Made by a program: the position numbers and the translations under genes | From: Enterovibrio baiacu | GTDB lineage: Bacteria > Pseudomonadota > Gammaproteobacteria > Enterobacterales > Vibrionaceae | DNA: 64,000 nucleotides | Assembly (NCBI RefSeq): GCF_004120195.1 | Contig: NZ_SCHN01000007.1 | Span: 414,562-478,561 of the forward strand | Direction of reading: 5' to 3' | Shown here: piece by piece, positions 35,836-45,492 of the stretch | How positions within the stretch are numbered: position 1 is the stretch's first letter | Layout: each line of letters starts with the position of its first letter | The notes under the pieces: generated by a model | What the model was told of the DNA's origin: nothing | Seen by the model: the letters and a program-made list of their open reading frames with translations, nothing else | Database searches by the model: none

Positions 35836-36471
35836 CTACACCTGCTTTGCTACAACCCTATTAATGGCAAATGCCAGCGACTCGACATCCACTTGACCAA
35901 AGAAACGATAGCGTCCATCGTCAAATATCCACGCTGGGCTGCCCGGTACTTTATCCGTTTCAGCACGCTTAATGTCGCCATAAACAGAAGCCAATGCATA
36001 CCCACTTTGCAGACATTCAATCACGTCAGGCACCGCCAAATGCAGGTCAGAAAGCACATCTTTCATCACACCAAAGTGGCTAATGTCTCTCGCATCGCAA
36101 AATAACGCTTCACGCAGCGCACGTTCAACATCATGCGCCTCTTTCTCCCCTGCAACATACGCAACCGCTTTAACGGCTTGGTGTGGCATCAGTGAACTGG
36201 TTGGACGCACTTTACGCCAAAGGTCAGGGTGAACATCTAAACCATCAAAACGTGCCATTAATCGCTCAGTGATTTCAGCGTATTTCATGTAGCCTTTGTC
36301 ACCCTCACCTAACGCGCGCATTCGCTCCGGCACGTTTCCGTATAAAGCTAAACAATGGTGTTTCCATTCCACATCGTCATCACAAAGTGGCATCACTCGA
36401 TCGTTATGTTGTTGGCCGACCCAACCCCAAAAACAAAGCAAGTCGCTATAAAAATCGATAGTTACCGTCAT
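35836..36471 (-). CDS. DsbA-fold (HCCA isomerase/FrnE-like) protein lacking the second active-site cysteine
   Basis: A 211-residue thioredoxin-fold protein of the DsbA/2-hydroxychromene-2-carboxylate isomerase group. The N terminus TIDFYSDLLCFWGWVGQQ aligns with the FrnE-type SDFxCPWCYIG, so the CxxC centre is reduced to CxxG. The cis-Pro loop is present as VPGSPAWIFDDGRYRFFGQ. There is no signal peptide, so it is cytoplasmic. Loss of the second cysteine argues against classical oxidase activity and for a glutathione-dependent isomerase or transferase. Confidence 0.75.
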   Translation of the reverse strand: MTVTIDFYSDLLCFWGWVGQQHNDRVMPLCDDDVEWKHHCLALYGNVPERMRALGEGDKGYMKYAEITERLMARFDGLDVHPDLWRKVRPTSSLMPHQAVKAVAYVAGEKEAHDVERALREALFCDARDISHFGVMKDVLSDLHLAVPDVIECLQSGYALASVYGDIKRAETDKVPGSPAWIFDDGRYRFFGQVDVESLAFAINRVVAKQV

Positions 36472-36546
36472 GTTTAATCCGTCCTTTTCATTGCGTACTT
36501 GCTTCGAAGTGCTCTAATTATCCAATGGCTTTGGTTTGCCCATTTT

Positions 36547-37920
36547 TTACTGAACTTTTCTCAACAGCTGACGGAAAACATCCTCTGACATACCGTCTTT
36601 CATCGCATCAATTTGCTGCCACATTTGCATAAACTGTTGAGGTTTTTCATCCCATTGCGTACGACGGGATACCCGCTCTTTCATTAACCCCGTCACCGCA
36701 CTCACGTTACTGTTTTTGTGCTGTGCATTGATGAGATACTGGATAAGAATATCTTGTTGCGCATGGCTGCCCCCAAGAACAGAAAGGCTGTATCGCTGAG
36801 GATGCAACATCTTTGCTGCGATGTCGTAATCCTTAGCCTCATAAGCCGAAATACCTGAGATTAACTCTTGAGCAATCGACGTTTCATTGGTGTACCGGGT
36901 TTTGCTCCAATCTGACAACGAAGCGTGAAGTTGTGGAAGTTGATAAGTACTCCCCGACCGATTCAGTATCATCGCGGTATGCAGTTCAGTGAAAAGATAG
37001 AGGTAATCGCCAACGGAATCTTTTACCCCTTGATAAAGGCGTTCCCATCGGTTGCCTACATCAACGCCTACGAATTCAAGCCTTTTAAGCAAAGACGCCC
37101 CGTTTTGTATGTTGAGATAAAACGATGAGGCTTCCGGGTAGATGTATTCATCAAACAAAGACAGCACTTTTTCGATATGACCTTGCTCTAAATGAAACAA
37201 ACCCAGATGCCACCAAATGTGACCGACGAAGGCATTATGCTTTGGCAAACGTTCATGCCTCTCTTCAATCCAGGCGATGCCTTCATCTGTTCTTGCATTC
37301 ATTTCCAGCACATGTGCCATCGAGTGTACTGCCCACATATCAGATGGGTTTATTTCAACAGCGCGGCGCGCATATTTCTCAGCGAGCGAATATTCCCCCA
37401 CCTCTTCCAACGCAAAACTGAACGCACCAATAAAATAGCCATACCCTGGCGTATTCTCAGTCCAATGCGGTGCGATTTTCGCAGCGGTGTCCACCAAACG
37501 CTGGCGCTCTCCCATCCAAAATAAATTCCCTGTCGATTGACGGAACGCAAGCAGATCCAATGGCCATTCGTTCAAAATATCAGCCCAAATTTCTACAGCT
37601 TTCTTCGTATCGCCTTGCGCATAAGCGGACAACGCCAGCACATGTTTTCTTTCCCTCGGCGTCGAAGCGATCCTGATCGTGCTATTTTCAATAAACGTGA
37701 GTGGAATATTGCTCAGTGCCCCAAAGCGACCTTCACTTGCAATGCTGTAACCCTTGAGCACCCATGCCATAAGAAAGTCCGGATACTCCGCCAACAGCGC
37801 ATCTACTTTTTCCAACCCGTTGGGTAGGTAATCAAAATTCCACGCCATTGCTTCTTCAAATTTCGCGATACCTGCTTGATCTGTTCCGGAATAAGAAAGA
37901 CCTCGACTGTCTTTGTTCAT
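36547..37920 (-). CDS. Tetratricopeptide repeat protein, TTC38-like
   Basis: A 457-residue soluble TPR protein. The central segment WAVHSMAHVLEMNARTDEG followed by the HIWWHLGLFHLEQG motif is characteristic of the TTC38 family (pyridoxal-independent, function poorly known) shared by bacteria and eukaryotes. At least four helical repeat pairs are visible between residues 80 and 250. No signal peptide is present. It is transcribed alone on the minus strand. Confidence 0.82.
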   Translation of the reverse strand: MNKDSRGLSYSGTDQAGIAKFEEAMAWNFDYLPNGLEKVDALLAEYPDFLMAWVLKGYSIASEGRFGALSNIPLTFIENSTIRIASTPRERKHVLALSAYAQGDTKKAVEIWADILNEWPLDLLAFRQSTGNLFWMGERQRLVDTAAKIAPHWTENTPGYGYFIGAFSFALEEVGEYSLAEKYARRAVEINPSDMWAVHSMAHVLEMNARTDEGIAWIEERHERLPKHNAFVGHIWWHLGLFHLEQGHIEKVLSLFDEYIYPEASSFYLNIQNGASLLKRLEFVGVDVGNRWERLYQGVKDSVGDYLYLFTELHTAMILNRSGSTYQLPQLHASLSDWSKTRYTNETSIAQELISGISAYEAKDYDIAAKMLHPQRYSLSVLGGSHAQQDILIQYLINAQHKNSNVSAVTGLMKERVSRRTQWDEKPQQFMQMWQQIDAMKDGMSEDVFRQLLRKVQ

Positions 37921-38050
37921 AGTTATCTCCCTATCTTTTCGTCCTCTGCTTTAGTGCTTTTTGATGAAGACGCGTTAGCCACTGACTTAACCTTCCTCGA
38001 GCATAAACAGCCGTTAGGGCACAAACAACGCAGCATAAATTGGCGGGCTA

Positions 38051-38099
38051 AGAAGAAATTGTTTGTCGGTAGAAGAAATTGTTTGTCGGTAGAAGAAAT
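38051..38099. repeat. 20-bp direct repeat, 2.4 copies
   Basis: AGAAGAAATTGTTTGTCGGT occurs at 38051-38070 and again exactly at 38071-38090, followed by a partial third copy (AGAAGAAAT, 38091-38099). It is noncoding, in the 322-bp gap between the TPR gene promoter side and the RIO kinase terminator. It looks like a recent slippage duplication. Confidence 0.9.
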
Positions 38100-38175
38100 A
38101 ATGAAACGGACAGAGCGATACGCGCTCATCACCCGCATATTTGGATCGCAAAGGGTTTGAACAAAGCCCTGAACG

Positions 38176-38206
38176 CAAAAAGCCAGTCATAAGACTGGCT
38201 TCAAAA
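38176..38206 (-). terminator. Terminator of the RIO kinase gene
   Basis: AAGCCAGTC / GACTGGCTT with a four-base loop. Read on the minus strand it ends in TTTTTGCG, placing it 37 bp after the RIO kinase stop. Confidence 0.8.
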
Positions 38207-38242
38207 GGTATGCATTCAGAAAAGTGATAGAAGACTGGAAGA

Positions 38243-39103
38243 TTATTCTTCGCCAGATTCCGCCTGCAAGCGACGCTCTTTGCGTAAACGCGCTTCTTCC
38301 ATGACGGCGTTGATTTCTGCCATCAGGCCATCAACGTCGGCATCGCTGCCATCATCGACAAACACGCCCGTGAGTTCTGTGTTTGGCGTTAAGTCGCCCG
38401 CCTCGTAAAGCGCCCACATTTCTTTGGCGTATTGTGTGCCAATCAACTCTGGCGCGTATTGCCCATAGTAGTTGGTCATGTTGTTCACATCACGCTCAAG
38501 CATCCACTTCGCATTGTTGTTTGCTGAGGCATCAACCGCTTGTGGTAAATCGATGATCACAGGGCCGAGGTGATCCACCAGCACGTTAAATTCTGACAAA
38601 TCGCCATGGACGATACCCGCACATAGCATGCGCGTGACGTCTTTAATGATCTGAGCATGGTCTCGCAATGCTTGCTCGCGCGTGAGGGTCACATCGTTCA
38701 AACGTGATGCAACGGAGTCGTTATCGTCAGTGACAAGTTCCATCAAGAGCACGCCATCAAAGCAACCATAGGGCTGAGGAACACGAACCCCCGCTTCAGA
38801 CAACGCGTATAAGGCATCCACCTCTGCGTTCTGCCACACTTTTTCTTGTTCATCACGGCCGAATTTCGAGCCTTTCGCCATTGCACGTGCACGGCGACTG
38901 TCTTTTACTTTGCGCCCTTCGCGGTACGCCACCGCTTGTTTAAAGCTACGTTGATCGATTTCTTTGTACACTTTCGCACAGCAGATACGGCCGCCACTCG
39001 ATACAACGTATACCGAGGCCTCTTTGCCACTCATCAACTGAGAAATCACTTCATCAACCATGCCATCTTCAACCAATGGCAATAATCTCGCTGGTATCTT
39101 CAT
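38243..39103 (-). CDS. RIO1-family serine protein kinase
   Basis: A 286-residue atypical protein kinase of the RIO family. The ATP-binding region is SGKEASVYVV with the lysine in CCAKVYKE. The catalytic loop is GIVHGDLSEFNVLV and the metal-binding loop is VIIDLPQAVD. The C-terminal tail is acidic then basic (EEARLRKERRLQAESGEE). Bacterial members are widespread in gamma-proteobacteria, and their substrates are largely unknown. It is monocistronic. Confidence 0.92.
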   Translation of the reverse strand: MKIPARLLPLVEDGMVDEVISQLMSGKEASVYVVSSGGRICCAKVYKEIDQRSFKQAVAYREGRKVKDSRRARAMAKGSKFGRDEQEKVWQNAEVDALYALSEAGVRVPQPYGCFDGVLLMELVTDDNDSVASRLNDVTLTREQALRDHAQIIKDVTRMLCAGIVHGDLSEFNVLVDHLGPVIIDLPQAVDASANNNAKWMLERDVNNMTNYYGQYAPELIGTQYAKEMWALYEAGDLTPNTELTGVFVDDGSDADVDGLMAEINAVMEEARLRKERRLQAESGEE

Positions 39104-39326
39104 TTCACCTTCGTATGTGAATAACGCAACAATACTTTGCTACCTGCTTATTTTAGCCAATAGCCGTAAAGATTCCGGCACAATAGAGCGCGAATCGACA
39201 CTTGTAAAGCAACAACCGCAGTTGCGCTCCTATCCCTATCGATAAAAGGCTGAAAAAGGAAAAGACACGGCCGATAATGCGCTGTAATCTCAACAAAACT
39301 CGCCATTCCCTTATGAGAAAGTCACT

Positions 39327-39806
39327 ATGCTTATCCGCCCTATGACTCACGCTGACTTGCCTAACGCCGCAGCCATTCATCAAGAAGCATTCGTTCGCCA
39401 GCAACGCTCTTATGAATGGCTCGAATGTAACCTCAATGCCACCCCGCGCTTCCTCAACTTTGTCGCTGAATCTGATGGAGACATTCTGGGCTTCATCACG
39501 TGGACGCAAAAGAGCGGATTTCGCGCTGAAGCTGTGCTGGATCTCGAGTTACTGGCGGTCGCGTCAAGGGCACAAGGCAAAGGCGTAGGACGCGCATTGA
39601 TTGAAGAGTCACTCCCTCACGTCAGAGCATCGCTTGCTGAACAGGGTTCAACCTTAAAGCACATAATGGTGAACACCCGCGCTGACAATTTTGCGCAAGC
39701 ACTTTATAAAAAGACATTGGGCGCAGAGGTAGAAGTCACGATCCCAGACCTCTATTCTGCGGATGAAGTGATCATGATTGCGCGTTACGTTGATGGGAAA
39801 GCATAG
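39327..39806 (+). CDS. GNAT-family N-acetyltransferase
   Basis: A 159-residue acetyltransferase beginning LIRPMTHADLPNAAAIHQEAF. The acetyl-CoA pyrophosphate loop R/Q-x-x-G-x-G/A is visible in RAQGKGVGRALIEESL, preceded by the beta-4 strand VLDLELLAVAS. The substrate cannot be deduced. A weak TATGAGAAAG-like ribosome region precedes the ATG. Confidence 0.88.
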   Translation: MLIRPMTHADLPNAAAIHQEAFVRQQRSYEWLECNLNATPRFLNFVAESDGDILGFITWTQKSGFRAEAVLDLELLAVASRAQGKGVGRALIEESLPHVRASLAEQGSTLKHIMVNTRADNFAQALYKKTLGAEVEVTIPDLYSADEVIMIARYVDGKA

Positions 39807-39835
39807 CCAGCAAAAGATGGCGCATGACACGGAAA

Positions 39836-40711
39836 TTACGCCCCCGCAGTGATCTCCTGCCGCAACCATTCCATGACACATCGTTTTTCTGCACTGAATT
39901 GCCTGCCCTTTGGGTACACAAGGTAGAAGCCTTGATGCTCTGGGGCGGGAACATCGCCAAGCACGACCATATCCCCTTGCGAGACATAGCTCGACACCAG
40001 CACAAAAGGCGAAATACACAATCCCTGCCCGCACAGTGCCGCATCGATGGCCAAGCCAGTTTGATACATATTGAGTGTCTTTCCGAGCTTAGCGCCGTTT
40101 TGTTTACCGATCACTTTTGTCCAATTCTGATGCGAATCATCAATCAATTGATGACCGGTAAAATCATTGTTCCCAGTCAAGGGGGGATGCGATTCAAGAT
40201 ACAGCGGGTTATAAACAATCTTGAGGTTAACGGGTGATAAGAGATGCCATTCAAGTTCATCTCCGAATGGAGGAACGCCAAAGCGCACCACAAAATCCAC
40301 GTCATCCGCAAAGAAGTTACTGACGGCTTCGGAAGAGGAAAGCCGAAGATCGATGTCGGGATGACGTTCCTGAAATTGCCCAAGACGCGGAATCAACCAT
40401 TTCACACCAAAGGATGGCGGCACGCTCATCAACACGGATTGACCAACATCGCTCAGCGTTTTTACGGCATGATTGAGTATTGATAAGCTTCTCGATACTT
40501 CGCCAAAAAGCACCTTTCCGCCTTCCGTCAAACTGACACCTCGTGCCTCCCTGAGAAACAGCACATGATCGAGCTCCTCCTCAAGTCGTCGAATACGTTG
40601 CGCCACCGCACTGGGTGTGAGGTTTAGTTCCTCAGCGGCGATTCTTACATTGCCATGACGTGCAACCGTTTCAAAAATTCGCAAGCTGTTGAGATTCGGG
40701 AGTCGCATCAA
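39836..40711 (-). CDS. LysR-family regulator (GcvA-like), probably controlling the divergent EamA transporter
   Basis: A 291-residue LysR regulator. The N-terminal helix-turn-helix is RLPNLNSLRIFETVARHGNV then IAAEELNLTPSAVAQRIRRLEE, as in the GcvA/AmpR branch. The effector domain begins near residue 90 (VLMSVPPSFGVKWLIPRLGQF). It diverges from the EamA gene across 150 bp, the classic LysR-target layout. The inducer is unknown. Confidence 0.9.
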   Translation of the reverse strand: MMRLPNLNSLRIFETVARHGNVRIAAEELNLTPSAVAQRIRRLEEELDHVLFLREARGVSLTEGGKVLFGEVSRSLSILNHAVKTLSDVGQSVLMSVPPSFGVKWLIPRLGQFQERHPDIDLRLSSSEAVSNFFADDVDFVVRFGVPPFGDELEWHLLSPVNLKIVYNPLYLESHPPLTGNNDFTGHQLIDDSHQNWTKVIGKQNGAKLGKTLNMYQTGLAIDAALCGQGLCISPFVLVSSYVSQGDMVVLGDVPAPEHQGFYLVYPKGRQFSAEKRCVMEWLRQEITAGA

Positions 40712-40861
40712 TCATCCAGACTGTAGTTTTTCTTCACACTAGCACAATTTTTTCGCGCTTGTTCCCGTCGCGCTGAGACGGATAAAATTTTTCTCAATAA
40801 AAGATCACACTGACGCGCCGTAGTAAGGTGCGTCGACAACGGAAATCATCAGAGGTGTTTC

Positions 40862-41761
40862 ATGCCATCTTTAGCCGCCATTGCTTTCATTGCCTTAGGG
40901 GTCGTTTGGGGAACCATGTTTCTCTTCACCAAATGGGCTGCTGAGTTCATCACCCCCGTGCAAATCGTCTTTCTACGCGTGGTATTTGGCTTCCTACCGC
41001 TGTTTTTCTATGCCCTGTATAAACGAGTATTGCGCTGGGAAGATTTAAAGCACTGGAAACATTTTGTGGTGATGTCACTCATCGCAACGTCACTTTATTA
41101 CATCGCCTTTGCGGAAGGGACGGCCTTATTGCCTTCAAGCATCGCAGGCATGTTAAGTGGCGCAATCCCCCTATTCACCTTCGTGTCAGCGGCGCTGCTA
41201 TTGCGTGACGAACCGATTACTCTCGGTTCCATTGCAGGCACGGTGATGGGCTTTCTCGGCGTATTGTTGATTGCACAACCTTGGCAAAGTGATGTTGGAA
41301 GCGTGAATGGCCTTGGTACGCTCTACATGATTGCAGGGGCATTTAGCGTTGGCATTTCGTTTGTGTACGCGAAACACTTCATTAAACCTTTAGGGTTGAA
41401 ACCCCTCGCACTCGCCACGTACCAAACGGGGTTTGCCATGGTGTTCTTGTTCTTCGTTACCGACATGTCTGGCATGACCCTTGTGTTTGAAGACACAAAA
41501 GCATCACTGGGGTTGGTTTTCGGTCTAGGCATTTTAGGTACAGGCTTGGCTTACATCATTTACTACTACTTGGTCGATCAGATGGGCGCCATAGTGGCAT
41601 CAGGCGTGACCTACATTCCGCCTGTCGTCGCGCTGCTTATTGGGGCACTGTTAGTCAATGAACCGATTAGCGGGATCGACCTTGGCGCAATGGCGTTTAT
41701 CATGGTTGGCGTGTGGTTCGTGCAAAAGGCACGCACACAATCTGTCAAGCAAGCGTCATGA
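40862..41761 (+). CDS. EamA-family drug/metabolite exporter
   Basis: A 299-residue DMT-superfamily transporter with ten predicted helices in two EamA repeats, about residues 5-140 and 150-290. Motifs include VVWGTMFLFTKWAAEFITPVQIVFLR, SSIAGMLSGAIPLFTF and GVTYIPPVVALLIGALLVNEPI. It may export an amino acid or metabolite sensed by the divergent LysR protein. AGAGGTGTTTC precedes the start. Confidence 0.9.
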   Translation: MPSLAAIAFIALGVVWGTMFLFTKWAAEFITPVQIVFLRVVFGFLPLFFYALYKRVLRWEDLKHWKHFVVMSLIATSLYYIAFAEGTALLPSSIAGMLSGAIPLFTFVSAALLLRDEPITLGSIAGTVMGFLGVLLIAQPWQSDVGSVNGLGTLYMIAGAFSVGISFVYAKHFIKPLGLKPLALATYQTGFAMVFLFFVTDMSGMTLVFEDTKASLGLVFGLGILGTGLAYIIYYYLVDQMGAIVASGVTYIPPVVALLIGALLVNEPISGIDLGAMAFIMVGVWFVQKARTQSVKQAS

Positions 41762-41858
41762 ATTCGTCGCAATAACGGGGGTACTATGACGACATCCATG
41801 ATCATTTATGCAATACTTTGCGTAGTGATTAGTACATCTAGTATTAGAGAGGTGTCGT

Positions 41859-42035
41859 ATGTTTTCACTGTTCAAGAAAGACCCAACGAAAAAACTGCGT
41901 GAACAATATAACGCCAAGCTAGAACGCGCGATGCAGGCGCAACGCAATGGTGATATCAGTTCTTACTCATTTATCCACGCAGAGGCTGAAGATCTTTGGC
42001 GAGAAATCGAACGTATCGAGAACGGCGCCAAATAA
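41859..42035 (+). CDS. Small DUF6435-like protein, first of two paralogues
   Basis: A 58-residue charged protein starting FSLFKKDPTKKLREQYNAKL, ending in EAEDLWREIERIENGAK. AGAGAGGTG lies upstream of the ATG. A paralogue of the same length lies at 56609-56785, with about two thirds of residues identical. I associate this pattern (short FSFFKxDPxKKL proteins) with DUF6435; the function is unknown. The protein is probably one long helical hairpin. Confidence 0.85.
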   Translation: MFSLFKKDPTKKLREQYNAKLERAMQAQRNGDISSYSFIHAEAEDLWREIERIENGAK

Positions 42036-42071
42036 CCTTTTCACATTACCCTATCAGCCGATATCCAACTT

Positions 42072-42107
42072 AAAAGCCATTGATTCTTTCAATGGCTTTT
42101 CCTTTTG
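42072..42107 (+). terminator. Terminator after the first DUF6435-like gene
   Basis: AAAAGCCATTGA / TTCAATGGCTTTT with a short loop, then CCTTTTG. It starts 36 bp after the stop. Confidence 0.85.
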
Positions 42108-42171
42108 TCGCTCACGCCATCTCGCCAGCACATCTTTACCGTGATAAGCTTACATTCTTAACCATTGCTTA

Positions 42172-43089
42172 ATGAAATCCATGCTACGCAATTACGATTT
42201 GAACCTTTTGACGGTTTTCGATGCCGTCATGACATTAGGCTCTGTGGCAAAAGCCGCCGATAAACTCAACATGACCTCAGCAGCCGTCAGCCAAAATCTT
42301 TCTCGGCTTCGCGATCATGTTGGCGAACCGCTTTTTGTTCGACAAGGCCGCGGCATTCAGCCCACTCAGCAAGCCATCAACATGCACAAACACATAGCTG
42401 AGGGCCTCAGCGCCATTCGATTTGGCTTAGAAGCAAACACCTCGTTTGATCCGGCCACCAGCACAAGGGAATTTATGCTGGGCGGACATGCCTATTTTGA
42501 TCTTGCCGTGCTACCGCAATTATTGCGCCGACTCAGCGAGATAGCGCCAAATGTCACCGTGAATTTAACGCCCTACGAAGACAACCATTTCACGCCAAGT
42601 CAGGTGCTTAGTGAACGTGGCGTGGATTTATTCCTTTCATCGTTGCCTATTAGTCACCCTTCCGTTATTACCGCGAAAGTGTCTGACGAAACCCTTGTGG
42701 TGACCTACGCAAAAGATCACCCGCGGATAAAAGGAAAAATCAGCCTTCAGCAGTTTTTTTCGGAGAAACACACCGCACTCACAAGCCGACGTTTCGGTAG
42801 CTTTATGTTTTCTAATCTGATTGAGAAACCCCTGCCTACGCGTAAAGTGCATTATCAAAGTGATTCCATGCTCAATTTGATGGCCACCGCAGCCATAACA
42901 GATTTGCTGTGTTTTACGCCGAAGCGCCTCGCGGATTTGTGGGCAGAAAAGCTCGGATTAAGCGTGCAACCTTTGCCTTTTGAAATCCGCCCTATCCCCA
43001 CATTTGTCTGTTGGCATAAAGCGAAACAGCATGACGAAGGCATCACATGGCTTCGTCAGCAGATAGAAGAAATCCTCTCATATAGTTAA
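42172..43089 (+). CDS. LysR-family regulator (NodD/LeuO-like branch), next to the alkylsulfatase gene
   Basis: A 305-residue LysR regulator. The helix-turn-helix region reads NYDLNLLTVFDAVMTLGSVAKAAD followed by NMTSAAVSQNLSRLR. The effector domain starts near residue 95 (FMLGGHAYFDLAVLPQLLRR). Two starts are possible (42172 and 42181), neither with a clear ribosome site. It is codirectional with the sulfatase, 105 bp apart, so it may regulate that gene. Confidence 0.9.
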   Translation: MKSMLRNYDLNLLTVFDAVMTLGSVAKAADKLNMTSAAVSQNLSRLRDHVGEPLFVRQGRGIQPTQQAINMHKHIAEGLSAIRFGLEANTSFDPATSTREFMLGGHAYFDLAVLPQLLRRLSEIAPNVTVNLTPYEDNHFTPSQVLSERGVDLFLSSLPISHPSVITAKVSDETLVVTYAKDHPRIKGKISLQQFFSEKHTALTSRRFGSFMFSNLIEKPLPTRKVHYQSDSMLNLMATAAITDLLCFTPKRLADLWAEKLGLSVQPLPFEIRPIPTFVCWHKAKQHDEGITWLRQQIEEILSYS

Positions 43090-43194
43090 GCCCTGCTTAA
43101 TAATGGATTATTGCAGCACGTATCGTTCTCCACACGCTGCTTCCTTATAGTGACGCTCGTTTCCTGTTCTATTAACGAAGAAAGCGAGATCACT

Positions 43195-45177
43195 ATGAAA
43201 ACAATATTCCAGCCTACGTTAATCGCAGTATTGATTGCATCAGTCAGCGTGCCAGCCATTGCGCACACTTACACACCAAACACCAAAGCGCCGACGGCAA
43301 CAACCCAAGCCTTCGCCGCAGAGCAACGCGCCACGCTTCCTTTCTCAGATAAAAAAGATTTTGAATTAGTTGAAAAAGGGCTTATCGCACAACAAGACAA
43401 CCTCGAAATCAAAGATGCCAACGGCAAAGTGGTATGGGAACTCGGTAACTATGAATTCCTGCTGGACGGCAAAGACTACGACAGTATTCATCCAAGCCTT
43501 CAGCGCCAAGCCCAATTGAACATGCACCACGGTTTGTACAAAGTCACCGACCGCATTTATCAAGTGCGCGGTTACGACCTTGCAAACATCACCTTTGTTA
43601 AAGGTGACACAGGTTGGATCGTCTTTGACCCGCTAACCGTGCCTGCAACCGCGAAAGCAGCGCTAGATTTTGTGAACAAAGAACTTGGCGAGCGCCCTGT
43701 GAAAGCCGTGGTATATAGCCATGCACACGCTGACCACTTCGGCGGCGTAAAAGGCATCGTGACCCAAGAACAAGCTGACAGCGGTGAAGTAGACATCATC
43801 GCCCCACGTGGTTTCTTGCATCACGCTGTGGCAGAAAACGTCCTTGCGGGCAATGCCATGTCGCGTCGCGTGACCTACCAATACGGCAACGCACTTGAAA
43901 AAGCGGCCACAGGCCAAGTCGATGCGGCAATTGGTAAAGGCGTCGCGCAAGGGGAAGTCAGCCTTATCGCGCCTACCACGGTGATCAATGAAGAAACGGA
44001 AACCAAAGTGATCGACGGCATCACCATGGAATTCCAAAACACCCCAGGTACAGAAGCACCGGCGGAAATGAACACCTTCTTCCCGCAGTTCGATGCGCTC
44101 TGGATGGCAGAAAATACCGTTGGTGGCCTGCACAATGTATACACCCTTCGCGGCGCAGAAGTGCGTGACGCAAAAGCGTGGAGCAAGTACATCAATGAAT
44201 CTATTCACATGTACGCCAACAAATCTGACGTGATGTTCGCCTCTCACAGTTGGCCTCGCTGGGGCAAGGAAGAGATCAATCACTTCCTTCGTAAGCAACG
44301 TGACATGTACGGCTACATTCACGACCAAGCACTACGCATGGCAAACCACGGCGTGACCATCAATGAAATTCAAGATGAGTTCCACGTGCCAGATGTGCTT
44401 GCAAATGAATGGTACAACCGCGGCTACCACGGCAGTTACCACCGTAATGCCAAAGCCGTGATCAACAAGTACTTGGGTTACTTCGACATGAACCCAGCCA
44501 CACTGCGCCCTCTTGCGCCTGCAGATGCTGCACCAAAATACGTCGAAGCCATGGGCGGTATAGACAACGTGCTAAGCGTCGGTCAAAAAGCCTTTAATAA
44601 CGGCGAGTACCGCTGGTGTGCGGAAATCGTCGACAAAGCGGTATTTGCCGAACCAACCAATCAGAAAGCGCGTTACCTACAAGCCGACTGCTTGGAACAA
44701 TTGGGTTACCAAAGTGAATCTGCGGGCGAGCGTAATACCTACCTAATGGGTGCGTTTGAGCTTCGTAACGGCACACCAAAAGGCGATGCGACCAAAACAG
44801 CAGGCGCTGATATGGTTGTTGCCATGGACACCGAGTTGTTCTTGGATTACCTCGGCGTGCGTTTGAACGGCACTAAAGCGGCAGGCATAGATTACACCAT
44901 TAACTTCGTACTGCCAGACGTGAACGAAACCTTCCTGGTGGAACTGGAAAACGCGCACTTGAACAACCTTAAAGGTATTCAATCTGACAACCCAGACATG
45001 ACACTGACGATGAACCGTTCAGAATTGAACAAAGTCTTGATGGGACAAGCAAGCATTGCTGACCTCGTGAAATCTGGCAACGCCAAGGTTGAAGGTAATG
45101 GCAAAGCGTTGAGTGACATTGCTAGCACAATGGATAACTTCGACTTCTGGTTCAACATCATCGAACCAAAGAAGTAA
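43195..45177 (+). CDS. Exported alkyl/aryl sulfatase of the SdsA/BDS1 metallo-beta-lactamase type
   Basis: A 660-residue exported enzyme that hydrolyses primary alkyl sulfates such as SDS. The signal peptide is KTIFQPTLIAVLIASVSVPA with cleavage near AIA-HT. The metallo-beta-lactamase zinc motif HAHADH is in VYSHAHADHFGGVKG, with the further ligands HSWPRWG and the ENTVGG segment. A central dimerisation helical part is followed by an SCP2-like C-terminal domain (LTMNRSELNKVLMGQASI). The start at 43195 begins the signal peptide; the frame runs further upstream without support. A terminator follows. Confidence 0.92.
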   Translation: MKTIFQPTLIAVLIASVSVPAIAHTYTPNTKAPTATTQAFAAEQRATLPFSDKKDFELVEKGLIAQQDNLEIKDANGKVVWELGNYEFLLDGKDYDSIHPSLQRQAQLNMHHGLYKVTDRIYQVRGYDLANITFVKGDTGWIVFDPLTVPATAKAALDFVNKELGERPVKAVVYSHAHADHFGGVKGIVTQEQADSGEVDIIAPRGFLHHAVAENVLAGNAMSRRVTYQYGNALEKAATGQVDAAIGKGVAQGEVSLIAPTTVINEETETKVIDGITMEFQNTPGTEAPAEMNTFFPQFDALWMAENTVGGLHNVYTLRGAEVRDAKAWSKYINESIHMYANKSDVMFASHSWPRWGKEEINHFLRKQRDMYGYIHDQALRMANHGVTINEIQDEFHVPDVLANEWYNRGYHGSYHRNAKAVINKYLGYFDMNPATLRPLAPADAAPKYVEAMGGIDNVLSVGQKAFNNGEYRWCAEIVDKAVFAEPTNQKARYLQADCLEQLGYQSESAGERNTYLMGAFELRNGTPKGDATKTAGADMVVAMDTELFLDYLGVRLNGTKAAGIDYTINFVLPDVNETFLVELENAHLNNLKGIQSDNPDMTLTMNRSELNKVLMGQASIADLVKSGNAKVEGNGKALSDIASTMDNFDFWFNIIEPKK

Positions 45178-45226
45178 TCATCACACGCTAGACATGAAAA
45201 CAGGTTTTTATCACGCCTGATTCGAC

Positions 45227-45257
45227 AAAACCTCCTCATCTCGGGGAGGTTTTTTTA
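45227..45257 (+). terminator. Terminator after the alkylsulfatase gene
   Basis: AAAACCTCC / GGGAGGTTTTTTT with an eight-base loop, about 50 bp after the stop. The 235 bp from here to the potD-like start show no gene. Confidence 0.85.
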
Positions 45258-45492
45258 TGCCTTCCTCTCCCGTAGCTCAAGATGGACACGGCACGTCGTC
45301 AACGTAATGTCTGGCTTATTATTCTCCTGAGTAATGAGACCAATACATTGTCGGGGTGAGATCAATTGAAATGACGTAAAAACCCATAAATTCAAGGGAT
45401 TTATTGCGAGTCAGTTCGTTTTCCTATGTAATTCGCGCGCGCAATATTGCGTGTTATTAATAGAAATCATGTTTTCGGAAAACAGTACATAA

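Noticed and set aside
37876..38160. 94-residue frame spanning the 20-bp direct repeats
   Set aside because: It starts within the TPR gene on the opposite strand and the repeats shift no frame; there is no ribosome site or homology pattern.
43663..44328. 221-residue open frame opposite the alkylsulfatase gene
   Set aside because: It lies wholly inside the sulfatase coding sequence on the other strand and resembles no family.
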